Shown: piece by piece, positions 1 to 5,387 of the stretch
How positions within the stretch are numbered: the first letter of the stretch is position 1
Layout: the number at the start of each line of letters is the position of its first letter
Made by a program: the position numbers and the translations under genes
Notes under the pieces: generated by a model
The model's input: only the letters and a program-made list of their open reading frames with translations
Told to the model about the DNA's origin: nothing
Database searches by the model: none
NCBI GenBank assembly: GCA_024640205.1
Contig: JAHEFL010000098.1
Span: 1-6,696 of the forward strand
Direction of reading: 5' to 3'
Length of the DNA: 6,696 nt
DNA from: Flavobacteriales bacterium
GTDB taxonomy: Bacteria > Bacteroidota > Bacteroidia > Flavobacteriales_F > PHOS-HE28

Positions 1-475
1 TCTGGTCCGTTTGCACATAGCCCGGGGTGCTGTATATGGGGTAGGCATAGCCATAGTAACCCCAGGCCCCGCCGTAGTAGCCCATGGTGGTGGTTCCCGG
101 TACGTAGGTCTGCTGGGTCTGCTTGTTCGCCAATCGCATGATGAGCACTCCGTCAATACGGTCGTTCTGCATCTTCTTGCTCATGCCCGCATCGTTGATG
201 CGGCCCTGATCCGGCCCCAGGTAGCTGTAGCTGGGTATGCCATGTCCGTTCATGAACTTCACCATGCGATCCTCCGCCACCCTGCGCGTACTCTCGTCCT
301 TGATGAGGGCGATGACCAGCACCTTGTCGTAGTCGCCATCCACCACGGTGACGGCGGGATCATGCCAGCTCTGCACCACGCGGGTGCTGCTGCCACAGGA
401 TACTAGCGTGAGTAGAAAGAGCAGAAGATGTAAAGGAGTACCGCAATTGGTCTTTCGAAGCAGGTTCATGGGCAT
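1..475 (-). CDS. Putative Tyr/Gly-rich outer-membrane lipoprotein, C-terminus cut off by the window edge
   Basis: This reading frame is open from the left window edge to an ATG at 475-473, with a second in-frame ATG two codons on (469-467); an in-frame stop at 505-503 limits it upstream. From the second ATG, 156 residues are visible. They begin with a basic and hydrophobic signal peptide ending in a lipobox (Leu-Val-Ser-Cys, Cys25), so a lipid-anchored envelope protein is predicted. The mature part contains SWHDP, KVLVIALIKDESTRR, NGHGIPSY, a GVLIMRL strand and then TYVPG followed by a Tyr/Gly-rich stretch (about residues 129-151). It aligns without large gaps, at roughly half identity by eye, with the lipoprotein at 2730-3377. 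By that comparison about 60 residues are missing here. The function is unknown. A distant relation to DUF4136-type lipoproteins is possible. It is divergent from the beta-barrel gene at 575. That it is a real gene is well supported by the paralogy; the exact start is not settled. Confidence 0.88.
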   Translation of the reverse strand, partial: MPMNLLRKTNCGTPLHLLLFLLTLVSCGSSTRVVQSWHDPAVTVVDGDYDKVLVIALIKDESTRRVAEDRMVKFMNGHGIPSYSYLGPDQGRINDAGMSKKMQNDRIDGVLIMRLANKQTQQTYVPGTTTMGYYGGAWGYYGYAYPIYSTPGYVQTDQ

Positions 476-497
476 TGTGATCGTGATGATGGGCCGG

Positions 498-505
498 TAA
501 AATTA
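498..505 (-). promoter_or_regulatory. Weak candidate -7 element for the leftward lipoprotein gene
   Basis: On the minus strand this reads TAATTTTA, which matches the Bacteroidota -7 consensus TAnnTTTG except for the last base. It lies 22 bases upstream of the ATG at 475. No convincing -33 TTG is seen at the expected distance, so this is only a suggestion. Confidence 0.2.
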
Positions 506-521
506 GGCGCTTGCATGCGCC
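506..521. promoter_or_regulatory. 16-bp imperfect palindrome between divergent genes (possible operator)
   Basis: The sequence GGCGCTTGCATGCGCC has 5-bp arms (GGCGC at 506-510, GCGCC at 517-521) around a TGCA core, with one mismatched pair. It sits in the 99-bp spacer between the leftward lipoprotein gene and the rightward beta-barrel gene. It directly abuts the possible minus-strand -7 element and lies 26 bp before the plus-strand one. A regulator-binding site controlling both directions is an inference from position and symmetry only; a chance palindrome is possible. Confidence 0.3.
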
Positions 522-547
522 CCCCTGCTGAATTACCCGATCCCGAA

Positions 548-555
548 TAGCTTTG
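548..555 (+). promoter_or_regulatory. Candidate Bacteroidota-type -7 promoter element (TAGCTTTG)
   Basis: TAGCTTTG is an exact match to TAnnTTTG, the -7 element used by the primary sigma factor of Bacteroidota. It lies 19 bases upstream of the ATG at 575, implying a short leader. The -33 region is poor: the nearest resemblance is CTG at 528-530, 17 bp upstream. It is the best promoter candidate in the window. Confidence 0.42.
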
Positions 556-574
556 TCCCGTATCATTATCTCCC

Positions 575-1339
575 ATGGTGAAGCAGATCCTACTCCTCAT
601 TTCATACACCTTGATGACACCCCTGCTACCGGCGCAGAACGATAGTGTGGGCGTTGTCACCCCCGATTCAAAGGAACCAGAACTGAAGGTCCATAGCACC
701 AGCACTGGCGTTCGGCTGGGACTGAAGGCATCACCCAACATGCATTGGCTGCGGCCGGATAGCAAGGGATTGGACAGTGACGGTAACAAGACCGGTGCTT
801 CCTTCGGTATCGTGGTGGATCTTCCTTTCGGAGCGAACGGTACGTACGCCTTTCATAGTGGAGTGCTCCTGAACTACATCGGAGGAAAGGTAAAAAGCGA
901 TTACACGACGGACAGCACTTCGGTGAGCAGTACACAGGACATCAACCTACGCTATATCGAGATCCCGCTGTGCTTGAAATTGAAGACCGCCATGGATGCT
1001 CCCATGAACTTTTACGGCCTGTTGGGTACGAGCGCTGCGATCAACATTCGGGCACGGAGCGATGCCAGCACCACGTTCACCACCAGCGGAACAACCACCA
1101 CGATTTTGCTGGAGGACGAGGATATCATCAGCGATGTGGCTTCCTTCAAGATGGCCTTGGTGGTGGGCGCCGGTCTGGAGTACGAACTTTCATCCGGCAC
1201 CACGCTGTTCGGCGGCATCACATACAACAACGCCTTTACGAACGTGTTGAACAAGAACACCAAGAACATCATCGACGAGGATAAGAACAGCAAGCTCTAC
1301 GCGGACTACTTGGAGCTTTCGCTGGGTGTCTTTTTCTAG
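575..1339 (+). CDS. Outer-membrane beta-barrel protein, PorT-like family
   Basis: The 254-residue product starts with a hydrophobic signal peptide (residues 2-20), probably cleaved after Ala20 (LLPA before QNDS). The rest is an alternation of short amphipathic strands: GVRLGLKASPN near 45-54, a FGIVVDLPF strand near 77-85, YAFHSGVLLNYIGGKV near 91-106, and YIEIPLCLKLK at 127-137. The YxEIPL-type motif is a hallmark of small Bacteroidota barrels of the PorT-like 'outer membrane beta-barrel' family (Pfam PF13568 type). The protein ends in LGVFF, and a C-terminal aromatic residue is the usual recognition signal for the BAM assembly machinery. A Ser/Thr-rich segment (about 162-176) is probably an exposed loop. 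The family is structural and not tied to one activity, so the specific role is unknown; there is no basis for calling it PorT of type IX secretion. A -7-like element lies just upstream. A 146-bp gap separates it from the next gene on the same strand. Confidence 0.85.
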   Translation: MVKQILLLISYTLMTPLLPAQNDSVGVVTPDSKEPELKVHSTSTGVRLGLKASPNMHWLRPDSKGLDSDGNKTGASFGIVVDLPFGANGTYAFHSGVLLNYIGGKVKSDYTTDSTSVSSTQDINLRYIEIPLCLKLKTAMDAPMNFYGLLGTSAAINIRARSDASTTFTTSGTTTTILLEDEDIISDVASFKMALVVGAGLEYELSSGTTLFGGITYNNAFTNVLNKNTKNIIDEDKNSKLYADYLELSLGVFF

Positions 1340-1485
1340 GCTTTCAATTGTGGTGCGGCGGACCACCTGGAGCGATCATTCCCTGGTTGATCCGCGATAC
1401 GTAAACTTGCTGCGTTCCACAGGGTCTTTAGTAGCATGAATAACCATATGAATTTCCCGGGTTAATCGATCAACGAAACGCATTC

Positions 1486-2109
1486 ATGAAACAACTTGCT
1501 TACGGCCTGTTCATTTTGTTGTTGTTCACCGGATGTATTCCGGAGCAACCCACGTACATAGATGAGCTTGACCTGGTTTACACCAACTATACCCCGGATT
1601 TCAACTTCTTCGAAAAGCAGACCTATGCGGTGCCGGACAGCGTGGTTCGCTATACCGGGAACCTCGGCGAAGGTGATGCCCCGGAAATGGTGAAGCCGAT
1701 CTATGGCGATGCCCTGATCCAGAAGATCAAGGACAACATGAACAATTTCGGCTGGATCGAGGTAGGGATCGGGGAGGACCCGGACATGGTGCTCCTACCC
1801 ATCGCGTTCTCCTCAACCACGGTGAATTACTATTATCCTTGGTACAACTGGGGCTGGTATTATCCCGGCGGTGGCTACGGATGGTATTACCCAGGATACT
1901 ATCCACCGGCAGTGACCAGCTATAGCACCGGGACCTTACTGGTGCAGATGATACACCCTGATGGCCAGGAGGATGGTGAATCCATCCCCGTGCATTGGGT
2001 GATGGTGATCGATGGTCTCTTCGAAGGCTCCGCTTCATCCATCGTGAACAGGATCGAACGCAACACGGACCAGGGCTTCAAGCAATCCCCTTACCTCAAC
2101 AAACAATGA
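1486..2109 (+). CDS. DUF4136 domain-type lipoprotein with an aromatic Tyr/Trp/Gly/Pro tract
   Basis: The product has 207 residues. The N-terminal signal peptide ends in a lipobox (Leu13-Phe-Thr-Gly-Cys17), so it should be lipid-anchored in the envelope. The layout fits DUF4136 proteins: an early DELDLVYTNYTPDFNF segment followed by TYAVPDSV, a central helix (about residues 71-88, PIYGDALIQKIKDNMNNFGW), then EDPDMVLLPIAFSS, and an ending with a helix and FKQSPYL (198-204). The function of DUF4136 proteins is not established. A striking tract at residues 115-141 has 15 aromatic residues in 27, the rest mostly Gly and Pro. The start is set by the ATG at 1486, directly before the signal peptide. 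The preceding 146-bp gap holds only a poor -7-like match (TAAACTTG at 1402-1409), so its promoter is not identified. Its TGA stop overlaps the ATG of the next gene by 4 bp, implying co-translation. Confidence 0.85.
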   Translation: MKQLAYGLFILLLFTGCIPEQPTYIDELDLVYTNYTPDFNFFEKQTYAVPDSVVRYTGNLGEGDAPEMVKPIYGDALIQKIKDNMNNFGWIEVGIGEDPDMVLLPIAFSSTTVNYYYPWYNWGWYYPGGGYGWYYPGYYPPAVTSYSTGTLLVQMIHPDGQEDGESIPVHWVMVIDGLFEGSASSIVNRIERNTDQGFKQSPYLNKQ

Positions 2110-2714
2110 GCACTTCCCGGATCATGAAGTACGTCGGCGTTCCTGCCGTGCTCGCCTTGTTCGCTTTCCCTTCCTTGGCACAGACCGATGGGTTCTTCAT
2201 GGCCCGATACCAGGTAGGTGTGCCCCGGGGATACACCAAGGAATACATCGACAGGACCAGCTGGAGAGGTTTCTCGGTCGGCTATCGTTGGATACCGGAT
2301 GAGACCGTGACCTTCGGAATTGATCTGGCCTGGCAGGGATACGATAAGCAGAACGACTATAATACATACGAAGTAGGTACCGCCTCCATTTCGGGCGTGC
2401 AGTACCGCTACCAGAACACCTTCCAGATCAGCGGGCAAGCCGAATATGTCTTCAATCGCGGTGGTGATATCCGACCATACGCCGGCCTTGGCCTGGGCGG
2501 GTTGTACATCCGCCGGCTCACCAGCTTCGGCCTCTTCGAAGTGGAGCAGAACCCCTGGCAGTTCATGTTGCGACCCGGCGTGGGCTGTTCGTTCTACATG
2601 AGCAATGGCACGGCATTCCTGATAGGCCTGGATTACATGGAAGGCTTCAAGAACGCTGAGCTGGACAGTCAGAGCAATCTGGCTATCACCGTGGGATTCC
2701 TGTTCGGGTCCTGA
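2106..2714 (+). CDS. Predicted outer-membrane beta-barrel protein
   Basis: A 202-residue secreted protein. The frame is open further upstream, but the ATG at 2106 is preferred because it forms a 4-bp ATGA overlap with the upstream stop and is followed by a signal peptide (about residues 7-25, cleavage after PSLA, before QTDG). An internal ATG at 2124 (MKYVGVPAV) would also leave a complete signal. The mature part alternates polar and hydrophobic residues in strand pattern: SWRGFSVGYRWIP (52-64), TFGIDLAWQGYD (69-80), SGVQYRYQNTFQISGQAEYVF (97-116), RPYAGLGLGGLYI (123-135), FMLRPGVGCSFYM (153-165), TAFLIGLDYMEGF (169-181) and LAITVGFLFG (192-201). The PYAGLGLG motif is common in OmpA-like and related small barrels. 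The number of strands suggests an eight-stranded or similar barrel. The exact family and role are not recognised. Tight coupling to the DUF4136 lipoprotein suggests joint expression and perhaps a shared location in the outer membrane. Confidence 0.82.
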   Translation: MSTSRIMKYVGVPAVLALFAFPSLAQTDGFFMARYQVGVPRGYTKEYIDRTSWRGFSVGYRWIPDETVTFGIDLAWQGYDKQNDYNTYEVGTASISGVQYRYQNTFQISGQAEYVFNRGGDIRPYAGLGLGGLYIRRLTSFGLFEVEQNPWQFMLRPGVGCSFYMSNGTAFLIGLDYMEGFKNAELDSQSNLAITVGFLFGS

Positions 2715-2729
2715 CCTAACGGCCTTTAA

Positions 2730-3377
2730 ATGTCATCGCGACCACGATCATTCCTGAGTACACTGTGCCTCGCCTTGGCGCTTGTTTCCTGCACCACTAC
2801 GAGCACGCGCTTGGTCACCAGCTGGCGCGACCCCGGATTCTCAGTGGACGAAGGCAAGTTCAAGAAGGTCCTTTACATCGCCCTGTTGAAGGATGAAAGC
2901 ACGCGCCGCCTTGCGGAAGATCATCTGATCGGGCTATCCAACGGACATGGCATTGCTTCCTATGGCTACCTGGGTAACAATGTGGAAGCCCTGAACGACC
3001 CGGGCATGAACGAGCACCTCATCGCGGATGGGTTCGATGGTATCGTGATCATGAGGCTCATGGATGTCGGGAAGGAACAGACCTACGTACCTGGAAGCAG
3101 TGCCGGTTACTACGGTTCCCCCTACGGCTACTATGGTTATGCGGCTCCCATGTATTACGACCCCGGATACGTACGCACCGATGTGACCTATACCGTGGAG
3201 ACCAACGTGTACACCACGCATGGCCCCAAATTGGTATGGACCGGCACCACCAGCACCGTGAACCCGAGCAGCCTCAACACCACGCTGGATGAGATCGTAA
3301 CAGCGATCCACGACAACATGGTGGAAAAAGGCTTCATGCGCCCGGCACCGGAGCCGGCGGGAGGGACACGGCGTTAG
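2730..3377 (+). CDS. Putative Tyr/Gly-rich lipoprotein, full-length paralog of the one at the left edge
   Basis: The product has 215 residues, starting at an ATG 15 bp after the preceding stop, so probably in the same transcript as the two genes before it. The signal peptide ends in the lipobox Leu18-Val-Ser-Cys21. The mature protein has SWRDP (31-35), KVLYIALLKDESTRR (46-60), NGHGIASYGYLG (71-82), GIVIMRL (104-110) and TYVPG (118-122). Next come a Tyr/Gly-rich tract (126-147), a strand pair VTYTVETNVYTTHGPKLVWTG (152-172) and a final helix (about 184-200). The last part resembles the end of DUF4136-like lipoproteins, where a 'lvWsG' strand precedes a helix, but I do not firmly recognise the family. 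The protein at 475-1 (minus strand) shares its order of motifs and about half its residues. The function is unknown. Its stop codon directly abuts the stop of the convergent gene on the other strand. Confidence 0.85.
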   Translation: MSSRPRSFLSTLCLALALVSCTTTSTRLVTSWRDPGFSVDEGKFKKVLYIALLKDESTRRLAEDHLIGLSNGHGIASYGYLGNNVEALNDPGMNEHLIADGFDGIVIMRLMDVGKEQTYVPGSSAGYYGSPYGYYGYAAPMYYDPGYVRTDVTYTVETNVYTTHGPKLVWTGTTSTVNPSSLNTTLDEIVTAIHDNMVEKGFMRPAPEPAGGTRR

Positions 3378-3911
3378 TCACCATCGCTCAGCCTCGGACA
3401 AGGCGAAACAGTCGCAGCCCAGGGCGTCGTCCACAAAGTGTTTGAGCACGTGCATTTCCTCCTTGGAACGCCGTTTTCCCTCCTGGGCCAGTAGCCATAG
3501 AACCAGAGCCAGCAAAGGGGTAGGCAAAGCGACCCACCATCCCCAGGCCTCCGCACCGGCCACCTGTTGCGAGGCACCCATGGCGATGCCAAGCAGCGCG
3601 ATCACGCTAAGGCCCAAGTACCCGCCCATGAACAGCATCCAGATGGTCGGATCAGGACCGATCTGGCAGCGGACGATGGTCCGGGCATCCGAACCACGGA
3701 GTTGCTCCAACTCCAGGTCCACATCCATTTGCGGGGTCCAGGCATGGCGTGCTTTTGAAGGGAATTGCAAGACGATGTGATGCCCGGTACCGGACAATTT
3801 CAAACCAAGGGGGTTCCCATCCTTTACGTGGGCCTGCACACGCTGTTTGATCACTTCCGGGTTCAGCGGAGTGCGGAAACGGAATCGCGGTCTGAACTCC
3901 AGTTCACTCAT
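3378..3911 (-). CDS. Hypothetical protein with two predicted transmembrane segments
   Basis: From the ATG at 3911 the product has 177 residues. The frame is open to a GTG at 3932 that would add seven residues, but the ATG is the more usual start. The N-terminal ~85 residues are soluble-looking and basic: FRPRFRFRTPLNPEVIKQRV, a GLKLSGTGHHIVLQFPSK strand pair, then HAWTPQMDVDLELEQL. After RCQIGPDPTIW come two hydrophobic segments, about residues 90-112 and 122-143, joined by a short loop. A charged cytoplasmic-looking tail follows (EGKRRSKEEMHVLKHFVDDALGC). The 'HxWxPQ...LE' and 'GPxPxxW' motifs recall a conserved hypothetical family that I believe occurs in Bacteroidota, but I cannot name a domain or function. 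It is transcribed leftward, divergent from the nqrM-like gene, and ends exactly where the lipoprotein gene from the left ends. Confidence 0.8.
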   Translation of the reverse strand: MSELEFRPRFRFRTPLNPEVIKQRVQAHVKDGNPLGLKLSGTGHHIVLQFPSKARHAWTPQMDVDLELEQLRGSDARTIVRCQIGPDPTIWMLFMGGYLGLSVIALLGIAMGASQQVAGAEAWGWWVALPTPLLALVLWLLAQEGKRRSKEEMHVLKHFVDDALGCDCFALSEAERW

Positions 3912-3945
3912 ACGGATGAAGATGGGATCCACACTTTCGACCCCA

Positions 3946-3961
3946 CATGACCTCTGTCATG
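3946..3961. promoter_or_regulatory. Perfect 6-bp inverted repeat in the divergent spacer (possible operator)
   Basis: CATGAC (3946-3951) and GTCATG (3956-3961) form a perfect dyad with a 4-base spacer. It lies in the 117-bp region between the leftward membrane protein gene and the rightward nqrM-like gene, 34 bp upstream of the former's ATG. A dyad this short could arise by chance in a spacer of this size. Confidence 0.25.
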
Positions 3962-3985
3962 AATGTTGGTCCAGCTTGATACCCT

Positions 3986-3995
3986 CGAAGCTTCG
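3986..3995. promoter_or_regulatory. 10-bp perfect palindrome upstream of the nqrM-like gene
   Basis: CGAAGCTTCG is a perfect palindrome 33 bp before the ATG at 4029. Together with the dyad at 3946-3961 it gives two symmetric elements in a 117-bp divergent spacer. No -7-like element was found nearby. Function is not shown; it could be a protein-binding site or chance. Confidence 0.18.
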
Positions 3996-4028
3996 GCATG
4001 GACCCGCGGCCGGCCTTACCTTTACCGC

Positions 4029-4244
4029 ATGAGTGCCACGCTTCTCACCATACTCCTCGGCATCGGCCTTCTGGCGCTTGCTTTCGCTGGTATTGCCGTG
4101 AAGATCTGGGCGAAGAAGGATGGGCAATTCGCGGGTACCTGCGCCAGCAACAACCCCTTGGTGCAGAAAGAGGGAGGCTCCTGCGGATTCTGCGGTGCCC
4201 GACCGGAGGAGCAATGCCGCCGGGAAGAGATAGCACAAGGCTAG
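4029..4244 (+). CDS. nqrM: NqrM-like Na+-NQR maturation protein (DUF539-type)
   Basis: A 71-residue protein with one N-terminal membrane helix (about residues 3-26), a basic stretch (KIWAKK) and a small four-cysteine domain: Cys38, Cys52, Cys55 and Cys63, in the setting GTCASNNP...GGSCGFCGARPEEQC. NqrM (DUF539) of Vibrio-type bacteria has the same architecture, with one helix then four conserved cysteines after a Gly-x-Cys motif. It is needed to deliver iron to the membrane-embedded Fe centre of NqrD/NqrE. The cysteine spacing here is looser than in Vibrio (C-x13-C-x2-C-x7-C), so the match rests on architecture and on the position beside nqrF-apbE. The frame extends upstream to an ATG at 3963, but the start at 4029 places the helix at the N-terminus as in the family. 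It lies on the opposite strand to nqrF-apbE and so has its own promoter. A different small Cys-rich membrane protein is the alternative. Confidence 0.72.
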   Translation: MSATLLTILLGIGLLALAFAGIAVKIWAKKDGQFAGTCASNNPLVQKEGGSCGFCGARPEEQCRREEIAQG

Positions 4245-4275
4245 GTCGTTCACCTCGGGCAATCCAAGGGCCATG

Positions 4276-4294
4276 CTCGCGCATGAGCGCAGAG
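4276..4294. terminator. Possible hairpin between convergent nqrM-like and apbE genes
   Basis: CTCGCGC (4276-4282), loop ATGA and GCGCAGAG (4287-4294) can form a 7-bp stem with one bulged A. It sits in the 54-bp gap between the stops of two convergent genes, where a terminator is expected. There is no T-run on either side, so intrinsic termination is doubtful. Confidence 0.25.
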
Positions 4295-4298
4295 TACA

Positions 4299-5378
4299 TT
4301 ATTCAACGGGCCAACCCGGCGTGGTCCAGATGACGAGGCCTCCCTGCCCATCATCGGAAATAAGGTAGGCCTCGAATTCCCGATGCCGACCGAGCCATAC
4401 CTGGGCGGCTTCGGTCCCCATGACCATGAGGGCCGTCCCCAATGCATCCGCGGAAACACAGTCCTTGGCAATGACACTGGCGCTGAGCAGTGCGTGCATG
4501 GCCGGGCGGCCGGTACGCGGGTCGATGGTGTGACCATATCGCTTGCCATCCAGTTCGATGAACTTGCGGTAGTTCCCACTGGTAGCGAGGCTTTTGCCAT
4601 CGAGCAGCACCACGGTCTGCCGCACATGGTCCGCACCTTCCACCGGTTTGTCTATCTGGATGGTCCAGAACTTCCCTTTTTCATTGACCCCACTGGCGGA
4701 AACCTCACCCCCTACTTCCACCATATGATCCGTGACCCCCAGTCCACGCAGGAATTCGGCGATGCGATCAACGGTATAGCCTTGCGCGATACCATTAGGG
4801 TCCAGCCGTACTCTGGGATCCGCCTTGTAATAGACCACGCTCGAGATCTTTTGCGATACAGGGTCCGTGACCTCCTCCATGGAAAGCCTGTTCAGCCCGA
4901 CCAACGGTAGAAGCTCAGCTACCGCAGCGGTATCCAGCGCCTCCTTGCCAGGACGTCCCAGGCCCCATGCATCCACCAACGGAAGAACCGTTGGATCGAA
5001 GGCTCCATCGGTACCGAGGTAGGCACTCTCCGCATGGGCCAGCACCGTTCGGAAATGGACATCGTCCGTCCGGAAGCGATCCGCTGCCCTGTTGAACTGT
5101 GATACCGTGCTGGTGCTGTCCCACAAGCTCAGGCTCCGATCGATGACCCCGAGTATGCTGTCGATAGGAACACCTAGATCCCGCTTCTTCGTATCCAGGT
5201 ATTTAATCCGGAAAGTGGTGCCTTGGGCTTCGCCTTCCAGAACCACCACATTTTCAGCCGATCCGCTCGACACGGAACCACCGCATGCCGCCAGGATCAA
5301 CAAAGAACCGATCGGAATGAGAAAGCCCCTCGAGTGGCGGGGGGCTTCCATATTCCGACCCACTGATCGTCTTATCAT
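4299..5378 (-). CDS. apbE: FAD:protein FMN transferase ApbE (lipoprotein form)
   Basis: ApbE splits FAD and transfers FMN through a phosphoester bond to a Thr of target proteins outside the cytoplasmic membrane, including the Na+-NQR subunits NqrB and NqrC. The 359-residue product has a signal peptide with lipobox Leu29-Ala-Ala-Cys32, consistent with a membrane-anchored enzyme. Family motifs appear in order: GTTFRIKY (53-60), SLSLWD...SQFN (82-96), FDPTVLPLVDAWG (127-139), RLDPNGIAQGYTVDR (191-205), EVGGEVSASG (221-230), ATSGNYRKF (265-273), HTIDPRTGRP (283-292) and ADALGTALMVMG (310-321). Asp311 and Thr315 match the Mg2+-binding positions of the family. The usual Lys of 'GIAKG' is Gln199 here; I recall this variant from Bacteroidota relatives. 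The length is normal. Start: the ATG at 5378 follows the nqrF stop by 9 bp; an internal ATG at 5351 would also keep the lipobox. The 9-bp spacing implies co-transcription with nqrF. Confidence 0.95.
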   Translation of the reverse strand: MIRRSVGRNMEAPRHSRGFLIPIGSLLILAACGGSVSSGSAENVVVLEGEAQGTTFRIKYLDTKKRDLGVPIDSILGVIDRSLSLWDSTSTVSQFNRAADRFRTDDVHFRTVLAHAESAYLGTDGAFDPTVLPLVDAWGLGRPGKEALDTAAVAELLPLVGLNRLSMEEVTDPVSQKISSVVYYKADPRVRLDPNGIAQGYTVDRIAEFLRGLGVTDHMVEVGGEVSASGVNEKGKFWTIQIDKPVEGADHVRQTVVLLDGKSLATSGNYRKFIELDGKRYGHTIDPRTGRPAMHALLSASVIAKDCVSADALGTALMVMGTEAAQVWLGRHREFEAYLISDDGQGGLVIWTTPGWPVE

Positions 5379-5387
5379 CTCATCCGC

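Noticed and set aside
11..406. 131-codon open frame on the plus strand
   Set aside because: It is antisense to the truncated lipoprotein gene on the minus strand, which has a lipobox and a clear paralog at 2730-3377; the plus-strand translation looks like no known protein.
466..789. 107-codon minus-strand open frame
   Set aside because: It lies across the divergent spacer and antisense to the beta-barrel gene at 575, whose signal peptide and strand pattern are convincing.
970..1284. 104-codon plus-strand frame inside the beta-barrel gene
   Set aside because: His/Arg-rich out-of-frame shadow of the real gene.
575..1339. Naming this gene porT (type IX secretion)
   Set aside because: The PorT-like barrel family is large and most members are not PorT; no other secretion genes are nearby.
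1350..1366. GTGGT / ACCAC hairpin after the first beta-barrel gene
   Set aside because: Only a 5-bp stem with a 7-base loop and no T-run, too weak to call a terminator.
1995..2105. N-terminal extension of the second beta-barrel
   Set aside because: These 37 codons overlap the upstream gene, read as basic low-quality sequence and would bury the signal peptide; the ATG at 2106 is better.
3912..3932. GTG start seven codons upstream for the two-helix membrane protein
   Set aside because: A plain ATG at 3911 is available, and nothing in the seven extra residues is characteristic.
4383..4910. 175-codon plus-strand frame
   Set aside because: Antisense to apbE, all of whose family motifs read on the minus strand.
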